DNA of 64,000 bases from positions 547,158 to 611,157 of the forward strand of contig NZ_SJRX01000002.1 of assembly GCF_004352845.1 (NCBI RefSeq). The letters are read 5' to 3'. The position numbers were made by a program, and so were the translations under genes. This document shows positions 36,172-43,926 of the stretch, in pieces. The DNA comes from Luteimonas terricola. Lineage in GTDB: Bacteria > Pseudomonadota > Gammaproteobacteria > Xanthomonadales > Xanthomonadaceae. The first letter of the stretch is position 1, and each line of letters opens with the position of its first letter. A model generated the notes under the pieces. The model did no database searches, was not told the origin of the DNA, and saw nothing but the letters and a program-made list of their open reading frames with translations.

Positions 36172-37091
36172 CAGCCCGGGCCGCGCAGCGCCAGGTCGAC
36201 GGCGATGCCCGCGAACACCACCAGCCCCACCCAGTGGTTGTGCAGGAACGCGCGGAAGCAGGGCTCCCGCTCGCGGTGGCGGCAGATCCAGAACTGCCAG
36301 GCCACCAGCGCCAGCGCCACGCACAGCGAGGCCCAGTACCAGGTCCCCAGTCCCGCCTGCCGCCCGGCCAGCACCAGCCCGAGGAAGGTCAGCGCATACA
36401 GCACGCCCTGCGCCACCAGGTCCATGTCGCCGAACAGCACCGCCGTGGACTTCGAACCCACCCGCAGATCGTCATCGCGGTCGACCATCGCGTACCAGGT
36501 GTCGTAGGCCGTCGACCACAGGATGTTGGCCGCGTACAGCACCCAGGCGACCGGCGGCACCTCGCCCTGCACCGCGGCGAACGCCATCGGGATGCCCCAG
36601 CCGAAGGACATGCCCAGGTAGACCTGAGGCAGGTGCGTGTAGCGCTTGAGATAGGGATAGGTGGCGGCCAGGAACACGCCGACGAAGCTCATCAGGATGG
36701 TGAGCCGGTTGAGCGTGAGCACCAGGGCGAAGGCCGCCAGCATCAGCACCGCGAACAGCAGCAGCGCCTCACGCCCGGACACCGCGCCAGTGGCCAGCGG
36801 GCGCTCGCGGGTGCGCTTGACGTGCGGGTCCAGCCAGCGGTCGGCGTAGTCGTTGATCACGCAGCCGGCCGCGCGCGTGAGCCACACGCCGGCACTGAAG
36901 ACAAACAGGATCCACAGCGGCGGCACGCCCTCCGCGGCGATCCACAGGCCCCACCAGGTGGGCCAGAGCAGCAGCAGCCAGCCGATCGGCCGGTCGGCGC
37001 GCATCAGCTTCCAGTACAGGCCCAGGTGCTCGCGCCAGGCGGGCGCGGCAGGGGGCTGCGCTTCGAAACGTTCGTAGGGCATGGCGTCCAT
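36171..37091 (-). CDS. ubiA: UbiA, 4-hydroxybenzoate polyprenyltransferase
   Basis: A 306-residue inner-membrane prenyltransferase with about nine helices. The two Asp-rich motifs are NDYADRWLD (about 79-87) and [13 protein letters not shown] (about 194-206), which hold Mg2+ and the polyprenyl diphosphate. [13 protein letters not shown] and [12 protein letters not shown] are typical of UbiA. It attaches the isoprenoid tail in ubiquinone synthesis. An in-frame ATG three codons on (MPYERF) is an alternative start. The next gene overlaps its stop. Confidence 0.95.
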   Translation of the reverse strand: MDAMPYERFEAQPPAAPAWREHLGLYWKLMRADRPIGWLLLLWPTWWGLWIAAEGVPPLWILFVFSAGVWLTRAAGCVINDYADRWLDPHVKRTRERPLATGAVSGREALLLFAVLMLAAFALVLTLNRLTILMSFVGVFLAATYPYLKRYTHLPQVYLGMSFGWGIPMAFAAVQGEVPPVAWVLYAANILWSTAYDTWYAMVDRDDDLRVGSKSTAVLFGDMDLVAQGVLYALTFLGLVLAGRQAGLGTWYWASLCVALALVAWQFWICRHREREPCFRAFLHNHWVGLVVFAGIAVDLALRGPG

Positions 37092-37201
37092 GGTACCGCT
37101 GGGCCCGGCTGTGATCCCTCGCCCCGGACGCCCCTGCGGGCACCCGCCGCGGCCCCCGGCGCTCGCAACATTCCCCGCGATAGTGGAAAATGGCGGTCTG
37201 C

Positions 37202-37278
37202 GCGCCTGTAGCTCAGCCGGATAGAGTAGTGGCTTCCGAAGCCATTGGTCGGGGGTTCGAATCCCTCCAGGCGCGCCA
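37202..37278 (+). tRNA. tRNA-Arg (anticodon CCG)
   Basis: A 77-base cloverleaf: acceptor GCGCCTG (37202-37208) pairs with CAGGCGC (37268-37274), then G and an encoded CCA. The D arm starts TAGCTCAG. The anticodon stem GTGGC/GCCAT (one G-T pair) holds loop TTCCGAA with anticodon CCG, which reads CGG. The T arm has GGTTCGAATCC. CCA is in the DNA. Confidence 0.95.
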
Positions 37279-37390
37279 ATCCTTCCGGTGGCTTTCCCGG
37301 CGCATCGATAAACCCCTTGTCCAGCCCCGGCGTGCCGAGCAGGCCGCGCCGGGTGACGGGCCCACGCCGCGCGCGCCGCCCGTCAACGGG

Positions 37391-37522
37391 TCAAACCACC
37401 TCCTCGCCCCTGCGCCGCGCGCGGCGCACGTCGCGCCACACGCCGCGGCCCATGATGAACATCATCACCAGCACGATCGCCGGCCAGACCAGCACGTAGG
37501 CCACCATCAATACGTCCCTCAT
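37391..37522 (-). CDS. Small membrane subunit of a sodium/solute symporter
   Basis: A 43-residue protein. It starts at the ATG that overlaps the symporter stop (ATGA), with a GGGAGG ribosome site 7 bases upstream. One membrane helix (VAYVLVWPAIVLVMMFIMG, residues 7-25) is followed by a basic cytosolic tail WRDVRRARRRGEEVV. This is the pattern of the short proteins annotated as putative transporter small subunit that follow SSS symporters in Pseudomonas and related bacteria. It probably stabilises or modulates the symporter. The match is from family knowledge and context. Confidence 0.75.
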   Translation of the reverse strand: MRDVLMVAYVLVWPAIVLVMMFIMGRGVWRDVRRARRRGEEVV

Positions 37523-39216
37523 CGCGTCGCCTCCCGGGCAAGCACCGGCGGCGCGCCGGCATCGTCGGCCGGTCCGGCCTGGTCACGGTCGTCGAAGTTG
37601 CGCACGCGTTTGGCGATCAGGTCGAAGTCGAAGTCCTCGTCGCTGCGCACGCTGAGCAGTGTGCACACCACCGTGCTGACGCCATAGGCGTTGAGCGAAC
37701 TCAGCAGCACCGGATAGTCGCGCAGGAAGCCGAAGGTGAAGGGCGCCAGCGCGAGTATCGCCAGTGCGCCCACGGTCAGCCCGGCGCGCTTGCCGAAGAA
37801 GCCGAAGGTCATCAGCCCCAGCACCACGCCGGCGCCCACGGTCGCGAACAGCTCCAGCACCACCGCGTACGTGCCCACGATCGGCAGCAGCTCGAAGCGC
37901 GCCACGGTGAACGCCACCAGCGAGACCAGTACCGCGGTGGTGAAGGCGCGGTTGTTGACCTTCTTCCAGTAGAAGCTCGCGATCACGGGGAACACGATCG
38001 AACCCCACAGTGCGCCCACGAACACCAGCAGCGACAGGATGTCGATCCGGAAGCTGGCGAAGATCAGTCCCGCGGTGGTGGCCACGATCATGGTGATGCG
38101 CCCCACCCACAGCATCGTCGCCGGGTTCACCCGGCCGCGCGCGAGGTTCTTGCCGTAGATGTCGGTCATCATGATCGACGACAGCGCGGAGAGGTCGGAG
38201 TCCGCGGTCGACGACAGCGAGCCGATCACCATGATGAAGAACACGCCGATCATCACCGGCCCCAGGTAGCTCGATGCCATCTGCGGGATCAGGTTGTTGT
38301 GGTCGCCGCCGCTCGGTTCGATGCCGACCATCAGTGCCACCACGCCCAGCATGCCCAGGCCGATGACGGTCGCGCCATAGCTGATGGTGGCGGTGATGAA
38401 GGTCGGCTTGATCAGGTCCTCGCGCACCGCGAACAGACGCTGGGCGATGGTCTGGTTGCCGATCGCGTAGGCCAGCACCGCCACGAAGTAGGGTGCGCCC
38501 TGTTCCAGGAACGCGGTCTTCGAGAACATCGACGCCTGTTCGGCGCTGAGGCGGTCCCAGCCCTGGGCCACCGCGTCGATACCGCCGGCGCTGAAGAACA
38601 CCAGCGGGATGATCAGCGCCGCGGCGCCGAGCATCGCCGCCACCTGGATGACGTCGGTCATGATCGATGCGCGGAAGCCCGACCACAGCGTGTACGACAA
38701 GGTGCCGATGCCGGCGATCATCACGCCGTGCACGAAGTCCAGCGGCGACAGCATCGCCACCAGCGCGCCGGCGGCGGTGAAGTTGGCCATCAGGCTGATC
38801 ACGCTGCCGGCGATGTTGGAGCCGGCGAGGATCAGCTGGCTGGAGCGCCCGTGGCGGGCGTGCATGATTTCGGCCAGCGTATGCGCCTCGGGCGCGACCT
38901 CGCGGAAGCGGCGGCCGAAGGGATAGATGAAGAGGATCATCAGCGCGCCCCACAGCCCGTAGTGGATGGGGCCGGAGATGCCGTACTTGTAGCCGGAGGT
39001 GGCCGCTGCGTAGAAGGAAGCCGCCCAGATCCAGGTGGCGGTCATGCTGGCGGCGGAGACGCCGAAGCCGACCTTGCCGCTGGAGGTCATGTAGCCGTCG
39101 ACGTTCTCGTTCTTGCGCCCGATGCGGGTGGACAGGAGGAACGTGCCGCCATAGAAGGCGAGCATCAGCAGGATGACGGTGGATGTTTGCAGTTGATAGA
39201 ACGTGAGGTCGGCCAC
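37519..39216 (-). CDS. Sodium:solute symporter (SSS family)
   Basis: A 565-residue protein with about 13 membrane helices. GTG at 39216 (VADLTFYQLQTS) is chosen because the reading upstream loses coding character; the ribosome site is weak, so a nearby start is possible. It has SSS features such as GYMTSSGKVGFGVSAASMTA and the sodium-site region FFIMVIGSLSSTADSDLSALS near 340. It moves a small organic solute with Na+; urea or an amino or carboxylic acid would fit the family, but the sequence does not decide. Its small partner follows with an ATGA overlap. Confidence 0.88.
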   Translation of the reverse strand: MADLTFYQLQTSTVILLMLAFYGGTFLLSTRIGRKNENVDGYMTSSGKVGFGVSAASMTATWIWAASFYAAATSGYKYGISGPIHYGLWGALMILFIYPFGRRFREVAPEAHTLAEIMHARHGRSSQLILAGSNIAGSVISLMANFTAAGALVAMLSPLDFVHGVMIAGIGTLSYTLWSGFRASIMTDVIQVAAMLGAAALIIPLVFFSAGGIDAVAQGWDRLSAEQASMFSKTAFLEQGAPYFVAVLAYAIGNQTIAQRLFAVREDLIKPTFITATISYGATVIGLGMLGVVALMVGIEPSGGDHNNLIPQMASSYLGPVMIGVFFIMVIGSLSSTADSDLSALSSIMMTDIYGKNLARGRVNPATMLWVGRITMIVATTAGLIFASFRIDILSLLVFVGALWGSIVFPVIASFYWKKVNNRAFTTAVLVSLVAFTVARFELLPIVGTYAVVLELFATVGAGVVLGLMTFGFFGKRAGLTVGALAILALAPFTFGFLRDYPVLLSSLNAYGVSTVVCTLLSVRSDEDFDFDLIAKRVRNFDDRDQAGPADDAGAPPVLAREATR

Positions 39217-39544
39217 TGGCAGGTGGAAGCTCCCTGGTCGAAGCCGCTGGGGCTTGATGGGACGCAGCACGCGACAGTCCGGGGCGGACGGCAGACGTCC
39301 GAACGGATGCATTGAGCGCGGAATTGGACCAGCTGCGCCTTGGGGCGACCCCGGAACCGTCGTCGGACGGCAATGACATCGGGGGCGCGGCGAAGGCACC
39401 ATCTTAGCATTTGCGCGAAAAGCCGCTGGAAACGCACTGTTGCAGCTTGCCCGGTGCGGCGGCGGGTGGCCATGTCGCAGTCCCGGCGCGTGTTCTATAA
39501 TCCAGCGCAGCTGTGGCCGCCGGCCACGCATGCCAAGGTGTTCC
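39217..39544. promoter_or_regulatory. Divergent intergenic region with the cytochrome c promoter
   Basis: A gene-free 328-base stretch between the symporter and the cytochrome gene. A perfect -10 box TATAAT lies at 39496-39501, about 40 bases before the cytochrome start; the matching -35 is weak (TGTCGC, 39473-39478). Nothing else stands out; the symporter promoter must lie in the left part. Confidence 0.55.
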
Positions 39545-40060
39545 GTGCGCAATTACGACCTCGACTTCCTCAAGCGGTTCTCCCTGATCATCGGTTTCCT
39601 GGCCGTGGTGACCTTCGGGCTGATCGTCCTGTCCTATTTCGTGCACAAGTCGCTGCCCGGCGAGGTCGACCCCGGCGTCGCCACGCGTACCGCCCACCGC
39701 ATCGCGCCGATTGGCGCCGTGTACGCAGGCGACACCGGTGCCGCCGCGCAGGCCGTGGCCGCCGCCGCCGCGGTGGCCTCCGCAGCCGCGCAGGTCGCCT
39801 ACGGCGGCACGCTCGACGGCTCGGTGATCTACGGCAACCTCTGCGCCGGCTGCCACACCGCCGGCGTCGCCGGCTCGCCGAAGATGGAGCGCGCCGACTG
39901 GACGGCGCGCATCGCCCAGGGCACCGAGACCCTGCACCGCCACGCCATCGAGGGCTTCACCGGGTCGACCGGCATGATGCCCGCGAAGGGCGGCAACCCC
40001 GCGCTGACCGACGAGCAGGTGATCGCCACGGTCGACTGGATGTTGGAAAACCTCCAGTAA
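39545..40060 (+). CDS. Membrane-anchored cytochrome c5-type protein
   Basis: A 171-residue protein starting at GTG (MRNYDLDFLKRF) with AAGGT before it. Residues about 12-32 form one membrane helix. An Ala-rich linker (about 60-82) leads to a single heme domain with CAGCH at 100-104 and the Met ligand in GMMPAKGG near 145. It should carry electrons on the periplasmic side, for example between the bc1 complex and a terminal oxidase or peroxidase. It ends at a strong terminator. Confidence 0.9.
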   Translation: MRNYDLDFLKRFSLIIGFLAVVTFGLIVLSYFVHKSLPGEVDPGVATRTAHRIAPIGAVYAGDTGAAAQAVAAAAAVASAAAQVAYGGTLDGSVIYGNLCAGCHTAGVAGSPKMERADWTARIAQGTETLHRHAIEGFTGSTGMMPAKGGNPALTDEQVIATVDWMLENLQ

Positions 40061-40081
40061 GCTGGCCGCCAGCTGGCCGCC

Positions 40082-40112
40082 GACGCCGCCCACCGGGCGG
40101 CGTCTTCGTTTT
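40082..40112 (+). terminator. Intrinsic terminator of the cytochrome c gene
   Basis: GACGCCGCCC (40082-40091) pairs perfectly with GGGCGGCGTC (40095-40104) across a 3-base loop. The T-rich stretch TTCGTTTT follows. Confidence 0.85.
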
Positions 40113-40138
40113 CGCTCCCCGCAATCCGTGAGGCTGCC

Positions 40139-41560
40139 ATGATCCACAAAGCGCCCGTGCTTCCCGCCCTGTCGATGCTGCTGGCGCTTGCGCTGGCCGG
40201 ATGCGCGGCCTCGACGGCCATGCGCGACGCGCCCGCCGATGTTCAGGCCGTCGTCGAGATCGCGACGCCACCGGCCGACTGGCAGGTCCACGACGGCCAG
40301 CGGGTGCGCATCACCGTGCCGCTGGTGGTGTCCGGCAACCACCGCCTGGGCCGCGACGACAGCGTGGTGGCCGCGTTCGGCGACCGCCTGCGGACACCGA
40401 CCGAAATCGCCCTGCCCGGCGCCGAGGCCGCTGCCCTGGCCGCCGCCAACCGCGTGCGCAGCCTCACCCTGGTGCTGCCGGAGAAGGCTGCCGGCCATCC
40501 GCGCACCTGGCGCGGTGGCGGCGTGCTGGAGGGCGCCGAAGGCGAACTCAGGCTCGACGCGGACGGCCCGCGCCTGCACCTGCGCGACGTCGAAGTGCTG
40601 CAGCCCGCGGCACGCCCGGCGGCACCGACGGTGGCCGGCGAAGTCCGCCTGGCCAGCCTCAACCTGCAGAACCTGTTCAACGGCGATGGCCGCGGCGGCG
40701 GCTTCCCGACCGAACGCGGCGCGCGCAGCCCGGCCGGATACCAGGCCCAGCTCGCGCGCCTGGTCGCCACGCTGTCCTCGCTCGATGCCGACGTGGTCGC
40801 GCTGCTGGAGCTGGAGAACGACGGCTACGACGCCGACTCCAGCCTCGCCCAGCTGGTCGCCGCGCTGGATCCCCAGGGCCTGCGCTGGCGCTTCGTCGAT
40901 GCCGGCAACGGACCCGGCGACAACCCGATCCGGGTCGGCATCGTCTACCGCGCCGACCGCGTCGCGCCGCTGGGTCGCCCGGCCACGCTCGAAGCCGGCA
41001 CCTTCGGCCCGCTCAGCCGCGCACCGCTGGCCCAGGCCTTCCGCGCCGGCAACGGCCCGGCCTTCGTGGTGGTGGCCAACCACTTCAAGTCCAAGGGCTG
41101 CCGCGACGCCGCCGGCGCCGACCTCGACCAGGGCGACGGCCAGGCCTGCTTCAACGCCACCCGCCGGGCATCGGGCGAGGCGCTGCGCGACTGGCTGGCC
41201 GGCGACCCGACCGCAAGCGGCAGCGACCTGGTCGCGGTGCTGGGCGACCTCAACGCCTACGCGATGGAGGACCCGGTCCGCGGCTTCATCGATTCCGGCT
41301 GGCACGACGCCCTGGCCGATGCCGACGGCGGCCGGCCCTACACCTATGTCTACGATGCGCAGGCCGGACGCCTGGATCACGTGCTGTTGAGTCCGGCGCT
41401 GGGCGGGCGGCTGCAGGATGCGGCCATCTGGCACAGCAATGCAGACGAGGCGGCCAACGTCGTCGATCCTGCAGCCAACGACGACGAGTTCCCGACCGGG
41501 CCCTGGCGGGCCTCGGACCACGATCCGTCGCTGGTCGGTCTGCGCCTGCGCACCCGCTAG
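40139..41560 (+). CDS. Lipoprotein of the endonuclease/exonuclease/phosphatase (ExeM/NucH-like) family
   Basis: A 473-residue lipoprotein; the signal ends LLALALAGC with lipidated Cys22. Residues about 45-155 resemble the beta-barrel half found in large extracellular nucleases. Residues about 165-473 form the EEP fold: LASLNLQNLFN, the metal-site Glu in VALLELENDG, His in VANHFKSKG, Asp in LGDLNAY and the final SDHDPSLVG. ExeM-type enzymes degrade extracellular DNA, for use as nutrient or in biofilm turnover. All catalytic residues are visible. It stands alone after a terminator. Confidence 0.85.
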   Translation: MIHKAPVLPALSMLLALALAGCAASTAMRDAPADVQAVVEIATPPADWQVHDGQRVRITVPLVVSGNHRLGRDDSVVAAFGDRLRTPTEIALPGAEAAALAAANRVRSLTLVLPEKAAGHPRTWRGGGVLEGAEGELRLDADGPRLHLRDVEVLQPAARPAAPTVAGEVRLASLNLQNLFNGDGRGGGFPTERGARSPAGYQAQLARLVATLSSLDADVVALLELENDGYDADSSLAQLVAALDPQGLRWRFVDAGNGPGDNPIRVGIVYRADRVAPLGRPATLEAGTFGPLSRAPLAQAFRAGNGPAFVVVANHFKSKGCRDAAGADLDQGDGQACFNATRRASGEALRDWLAGDPTASGSDLVAVLGDLNAYAMEDPVRGFIDSGWHDALADADGGRPYTYVYDAQAGRLDHVLLSPALGGRLQDAAIWHSNADEAANVVDPAANDDEFPTGPWRASDHDPSLVGLRLRTR

Positions 41561-41653
41561 CTTCGGACGCGGCGACGCGCCCCGCGCGCTCCCCGACACC
41601 GACGGCCCCAGGGCGTAACCGCCCCCACATGCCGTGGCGATTATCATGGGCGC

Positions 41654-42325
41654 ATGACCAGCCCCCCGCTTTTTCCGGACGCCTCCGGCAGCCTCGTCCT
41701 GCCTGGGCCCGCCGGCGCGCTCGAAGTTGCCGTGGACCTGCCCGAGGACGATGTCGCCCGGCAGCCGGCCATCGCGATCGTCTGCCACCCGCTGCCCACC
41801 GAGGGCGGGACCATGCACAACAAGGTCGTGACCATGGCCGCGCGCGCGCTGCGCGAGCTGGGCCTGGCCACGGTGCGCTTCAACTTCCGCGGCACGGGCA
41901 GCTCGGAAGGTGAGTTCGATGGCGGCGACGGCGAGCGCGGCGACCTGCGCGCGGTGGCCGAATGGGTGCGCACCACGCGCCCCGACGACCAGCTCTGGCT
42001 GGCCGGCTTCAGCTTCGGTGCCTACGTCAGCCTGGCGATGGCGGCGGAGCTGCAGCCGTCGATGCTGATCTCGATCGCGCCCCCGGCCGGGCGCTGGGAT
42101 TTCGATGCAATCACCACGCCGACGATGCCCTGGCTGGTGGTGCAGGGCGAGTCCGACGAGATCGTCGACCCGCAGGCGGTCTACAACTGGCTCGACGGGC
42201 TCAAGGCCGCGCCGGAGCTGGTGCGCATGCCCGACACCAGCCACTTCTTCCACCGCAAGCTCATCGACCTGCGCGGCGCGATCAAGAGCGGTGCCCGGCG
42301 CCACCTGCCGGCCGCCCATGGCTGA
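41654..42325 (+). CDS. Alpha/beta hydrolase (short, lid-less type)
   Basis: A 223-residue alpha/beta hydrolase. It has CHPLPTEGGTMHNKVV near residue 45, the oxyanion-region NFRGTGSSEGEFDGG, the nucleophile Ser120 in GFSFGAYV, the Asp in GESDEIVDP near 168 and the His in TSHFFH near 196. This small family is common in proteobacteria and its natural substrate is unknown. It overlaps zapE by 8 bases, so the two are co-translated. Confidence 0.82.
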   Translation: MTSPPLFPDASGSLVLPGPAGALEVAVDLPEDDVARQPAIAIVCHPLPTEGGTMHNKVVTMAARALRELGLATVRFNFRGTGSSEGEFDGGDGERGDLRAVAEWVRTTRPDDQLWLAGFSFGAYVSLAMAAELQPSMLISIAPPAGRWDFDAITTPTMPWLVVQGESDEIVDPQAVYNWLDGLKAAPELVRMPDTSHFFHRKLIDLRGAIKSGARRHLPAAHG

Positions 42326-43451
42326 AGCGCCAGCGGCACCGCGCCCGTCGCAGGCCTATCGCGAAGGCGTGGCGCGCGGCGATTGGGACGACGATCCCGC
42401 GCAGCACGCGCCGCTGGCCGCGCTCGACCGCGTGCACGGCGAACTGCTGGCCACGCCGCGCCGCGGCTGGCTGTCGCGCACCTTCGGCAGCGGCGCGCCC
42501 GCGCCGCAGGGCCTGTACCTCTGGGGCGGCGTCGGCCGCGGCAAGACCTTCATGGTCGACCTGTTCTACGCCGGCCTGCCGCTGCCGGTGGCCAAGCTCG
42601 ACGCCGGCCGCGGCGACGGCAACGGCAAGCGCCGCACCCACTTCCACCGCTTCATGCGCGTGGTCCACGCGCGCCTGCGCGAGCACGCCGGCGAACGCGA
42701 CCCGCTGGCCACGATCGTGGCCGAATGGCGGCGTTCGCTGCGGGTGCTGGTGCTCGACGAATTCTTCGTCAGCGACATCGGCGATGCCATGCTGCTGGCG
42801 CGGGTGCTCGAGCGGATGTTCGCCGAGGGCATCGTGCTGGTGACGACATCGAACATCGCGCCGTCGGGCCTGTATGCCGAAGGCCTGCAGCGCGCACGCT
42901 TCCTGCCGGCGATCGCGCTGCTGGAACAGCATTGCCAGGTGCTGGAGATCATCAGCGACACCGACTACCGGCTGCGCGAACTGACCCGTTCGCCGGTGTA
43001 CCGCGCGCCGCTGGACGCGGAGGCCGACGGCTGGCTCGCGTCGCGCTGGCATGCGCTCGGCGGCGACGATGCGCACCGCGACGGCAGCATCGAACTCGAG
43101 GGCCGGCGCATCGCCACCCGCGCGCGCTGCCCGGGCATGGCCTGGTTTGATTTCGAAGCGCTGTGCGAAGGTCCGCGCGCGGCGTCGGACTACATCGAGA
43201 TCGCCAGCGAGTTCCACACCGTGCTGCTCGGCGGCGTGCCGGTGATGGACGCCCTGCGCGACGACGCCGCGCGCCGCTTCGTCACCTTCATCGACGAGGC
43301 CTACGACCGCAACGTCAAGCTGGTCTGCACCGCCGACGCCGCGCCGCACGCGCTGTATGCCGGCGGGCGCCTGGCCGGCGCCTTCGAGCGCACCGCATCG
43401 CGGCTGATCGAGATGCAGTCCACGGACTACCTCGCCCGGCACCACCTGTAG
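42318..43451 (+). CDS. zapE: ZapE/AFG1-family ATPase
   Basis: A 377-residue AAA-type ATPase. Walker A is GGVGRGKT (about 70-77), Walker B is VLVLDEFFVSD near 147, and the sensor segment VLVTTSNIAPSGLY is typical. It continues to the conserved end RTASRLIEMQSTDYL. In E. coli ZapE acts on the FtsZ ring during division under stress; relatives affect inner-membrane protein turnover. The stop TAG overlaps a GTAG tetranucleotide followed by AGCGGCCACGGCCAC, possibly a worn REP element. Confidence 0.93.
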   Translation: MAEAPAAPRPSQAYREGVARGDWDDDPAQHAPLAALDRVHGELLATPRRGWLSRTFGSGAPAPQGLYLWGGVGRGKTFMVDLFYAGLPLPVAKLDAGRGDGNGKRRTHFHRFMRVVHARLREHAGERDPLATIVAEWRRSLRVLVLDEFFVSDIGDAMLLARVLERMFAEGIVLVTTSNIAPSGLYAEGLQRARFLPAIALLEQHCQVLEIISDTDYRLRELTRSPVYRAPLDAEADGWLASRWHALGGDDAHRDGSIELEGRRIATRARCPGMAWFDFEALCEGPRAASDYIEIASEFHTVLLGGVPVMDALRDDAARRFVTFIDEAYDRNVKLVCTADAAPHALYAGGRLAGAFERTASRLIEMQSTDYLARHHL

Positions 43452-43481
43452 AAGCGGCCACGGCCACCCCCATATATGGCG

Positions 43482-43510
43482 TTGACGGATTCGCCGTGCC
43501 CCGATATGTT
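43482..43510 (+). promoter_or_regulatory. nrd operon promoter
   Basis: TTGACG (43482-43487), a 17-base spacer, then TATGTT (43505-43510): a near-consensus sigma-70 promoter. The start of transcription near 43517 falls right at the first base of the riboswitch aptamer. Confidence 0.7.
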
Positions 43511-43517
43511 GTGTCCC

Positions 43518-43725
43518 GTCGGTTCCCGCGCCACAGGGCACGGGATGAAAAGGGAAGCCGGTACGGCAGCGGTCGAGACCATCGATGCGCCCGCCAATCC
43601 CGGCGCTGCCCCGCAGCGGTAGGTGGAAACGAGGTCGCACACGCACTGGGACGGTGGTCCCGGGAAGCGGCGGCCGAGGCGCGGAGCCCAGGCTCCCGGA
43701 TCCACGAGCCCGAAGACCTGCCGAC
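43518..43725 (+). promoter_or_regulatory. Cobalamin (B12) riboswitch upstream of nrdA
   Basis: The aptamer closes with GTCGG (43518-43522) and CCGAC (43721-43725). Conserved blocks occur in order: GATGAAAAGGGAAGCCGGT, then GCTGCCCCGCAGCGGTAGG, AAACGAGG, CACTGGGACGG, GGGAAGCGGC, and GAGCCCGAAGACCTGCCGAC. This is the full signature of the AdoCbl riboswitch. Bound cobalamin should reduce expression of the B12-independent class I reductase downstream. Confidence 0.92.
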
Positions 43726-43926
43726 AGCCGCGCGCATGCACATCGCGCGGTGCCGGCTGCGCAATCTCCGGGGGGAGATGGCTGGTGAAGCATGCGTACG
43801 CCCGCCCTCCGCCCTGGAGCGCGGCCGCGGCCGCTGCGACGCCGCGCTCCCACCCTGTCGATGACCGCTCCGGCCCGCCGCCTGCCCCGGGACAGGCGGC
43901 CGTGCGCACGCCATCCGGGAGCAGGC
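43726..43926 (+). promoter_or_regulatory. Expression platform / leader between riboswitch and nrdA
   Basis: About 200 bases of leader. A hairpin GCCGCCTG (43877-43884) / CAGGCGGC (43893-43900) lies 26 bases before the nrdA start and may take part in switching. A 28-codon open frame (43778-43864) is present but its ribosome site lies too close, so it is not called. An in-frame ATG at 43792 could extend NrdA by 45 low-complexity residues and is not preferred. Confidence 0.45.

Noticed and set aside
37004..37279. A 91-codon frame antisense across tRNA-Arg and the ubiA start
   Set aside because: It reads through the tRNA on the opposite strand and gives the well-known false GFEPPT-type peptide.
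37279..37390. Stretch between tRNA-Arg and the small symporter subunit
   Set aside because: No gene, clear terminator or repeat is seen in these 112 bases.
43778..43864. A 28-codon upstream frame in the nrdA leader
   Set aside because: The G-rich tract touches the ATG, leaving no proper spacing for ribosome binding, and the peptide is Arg-rich filler.
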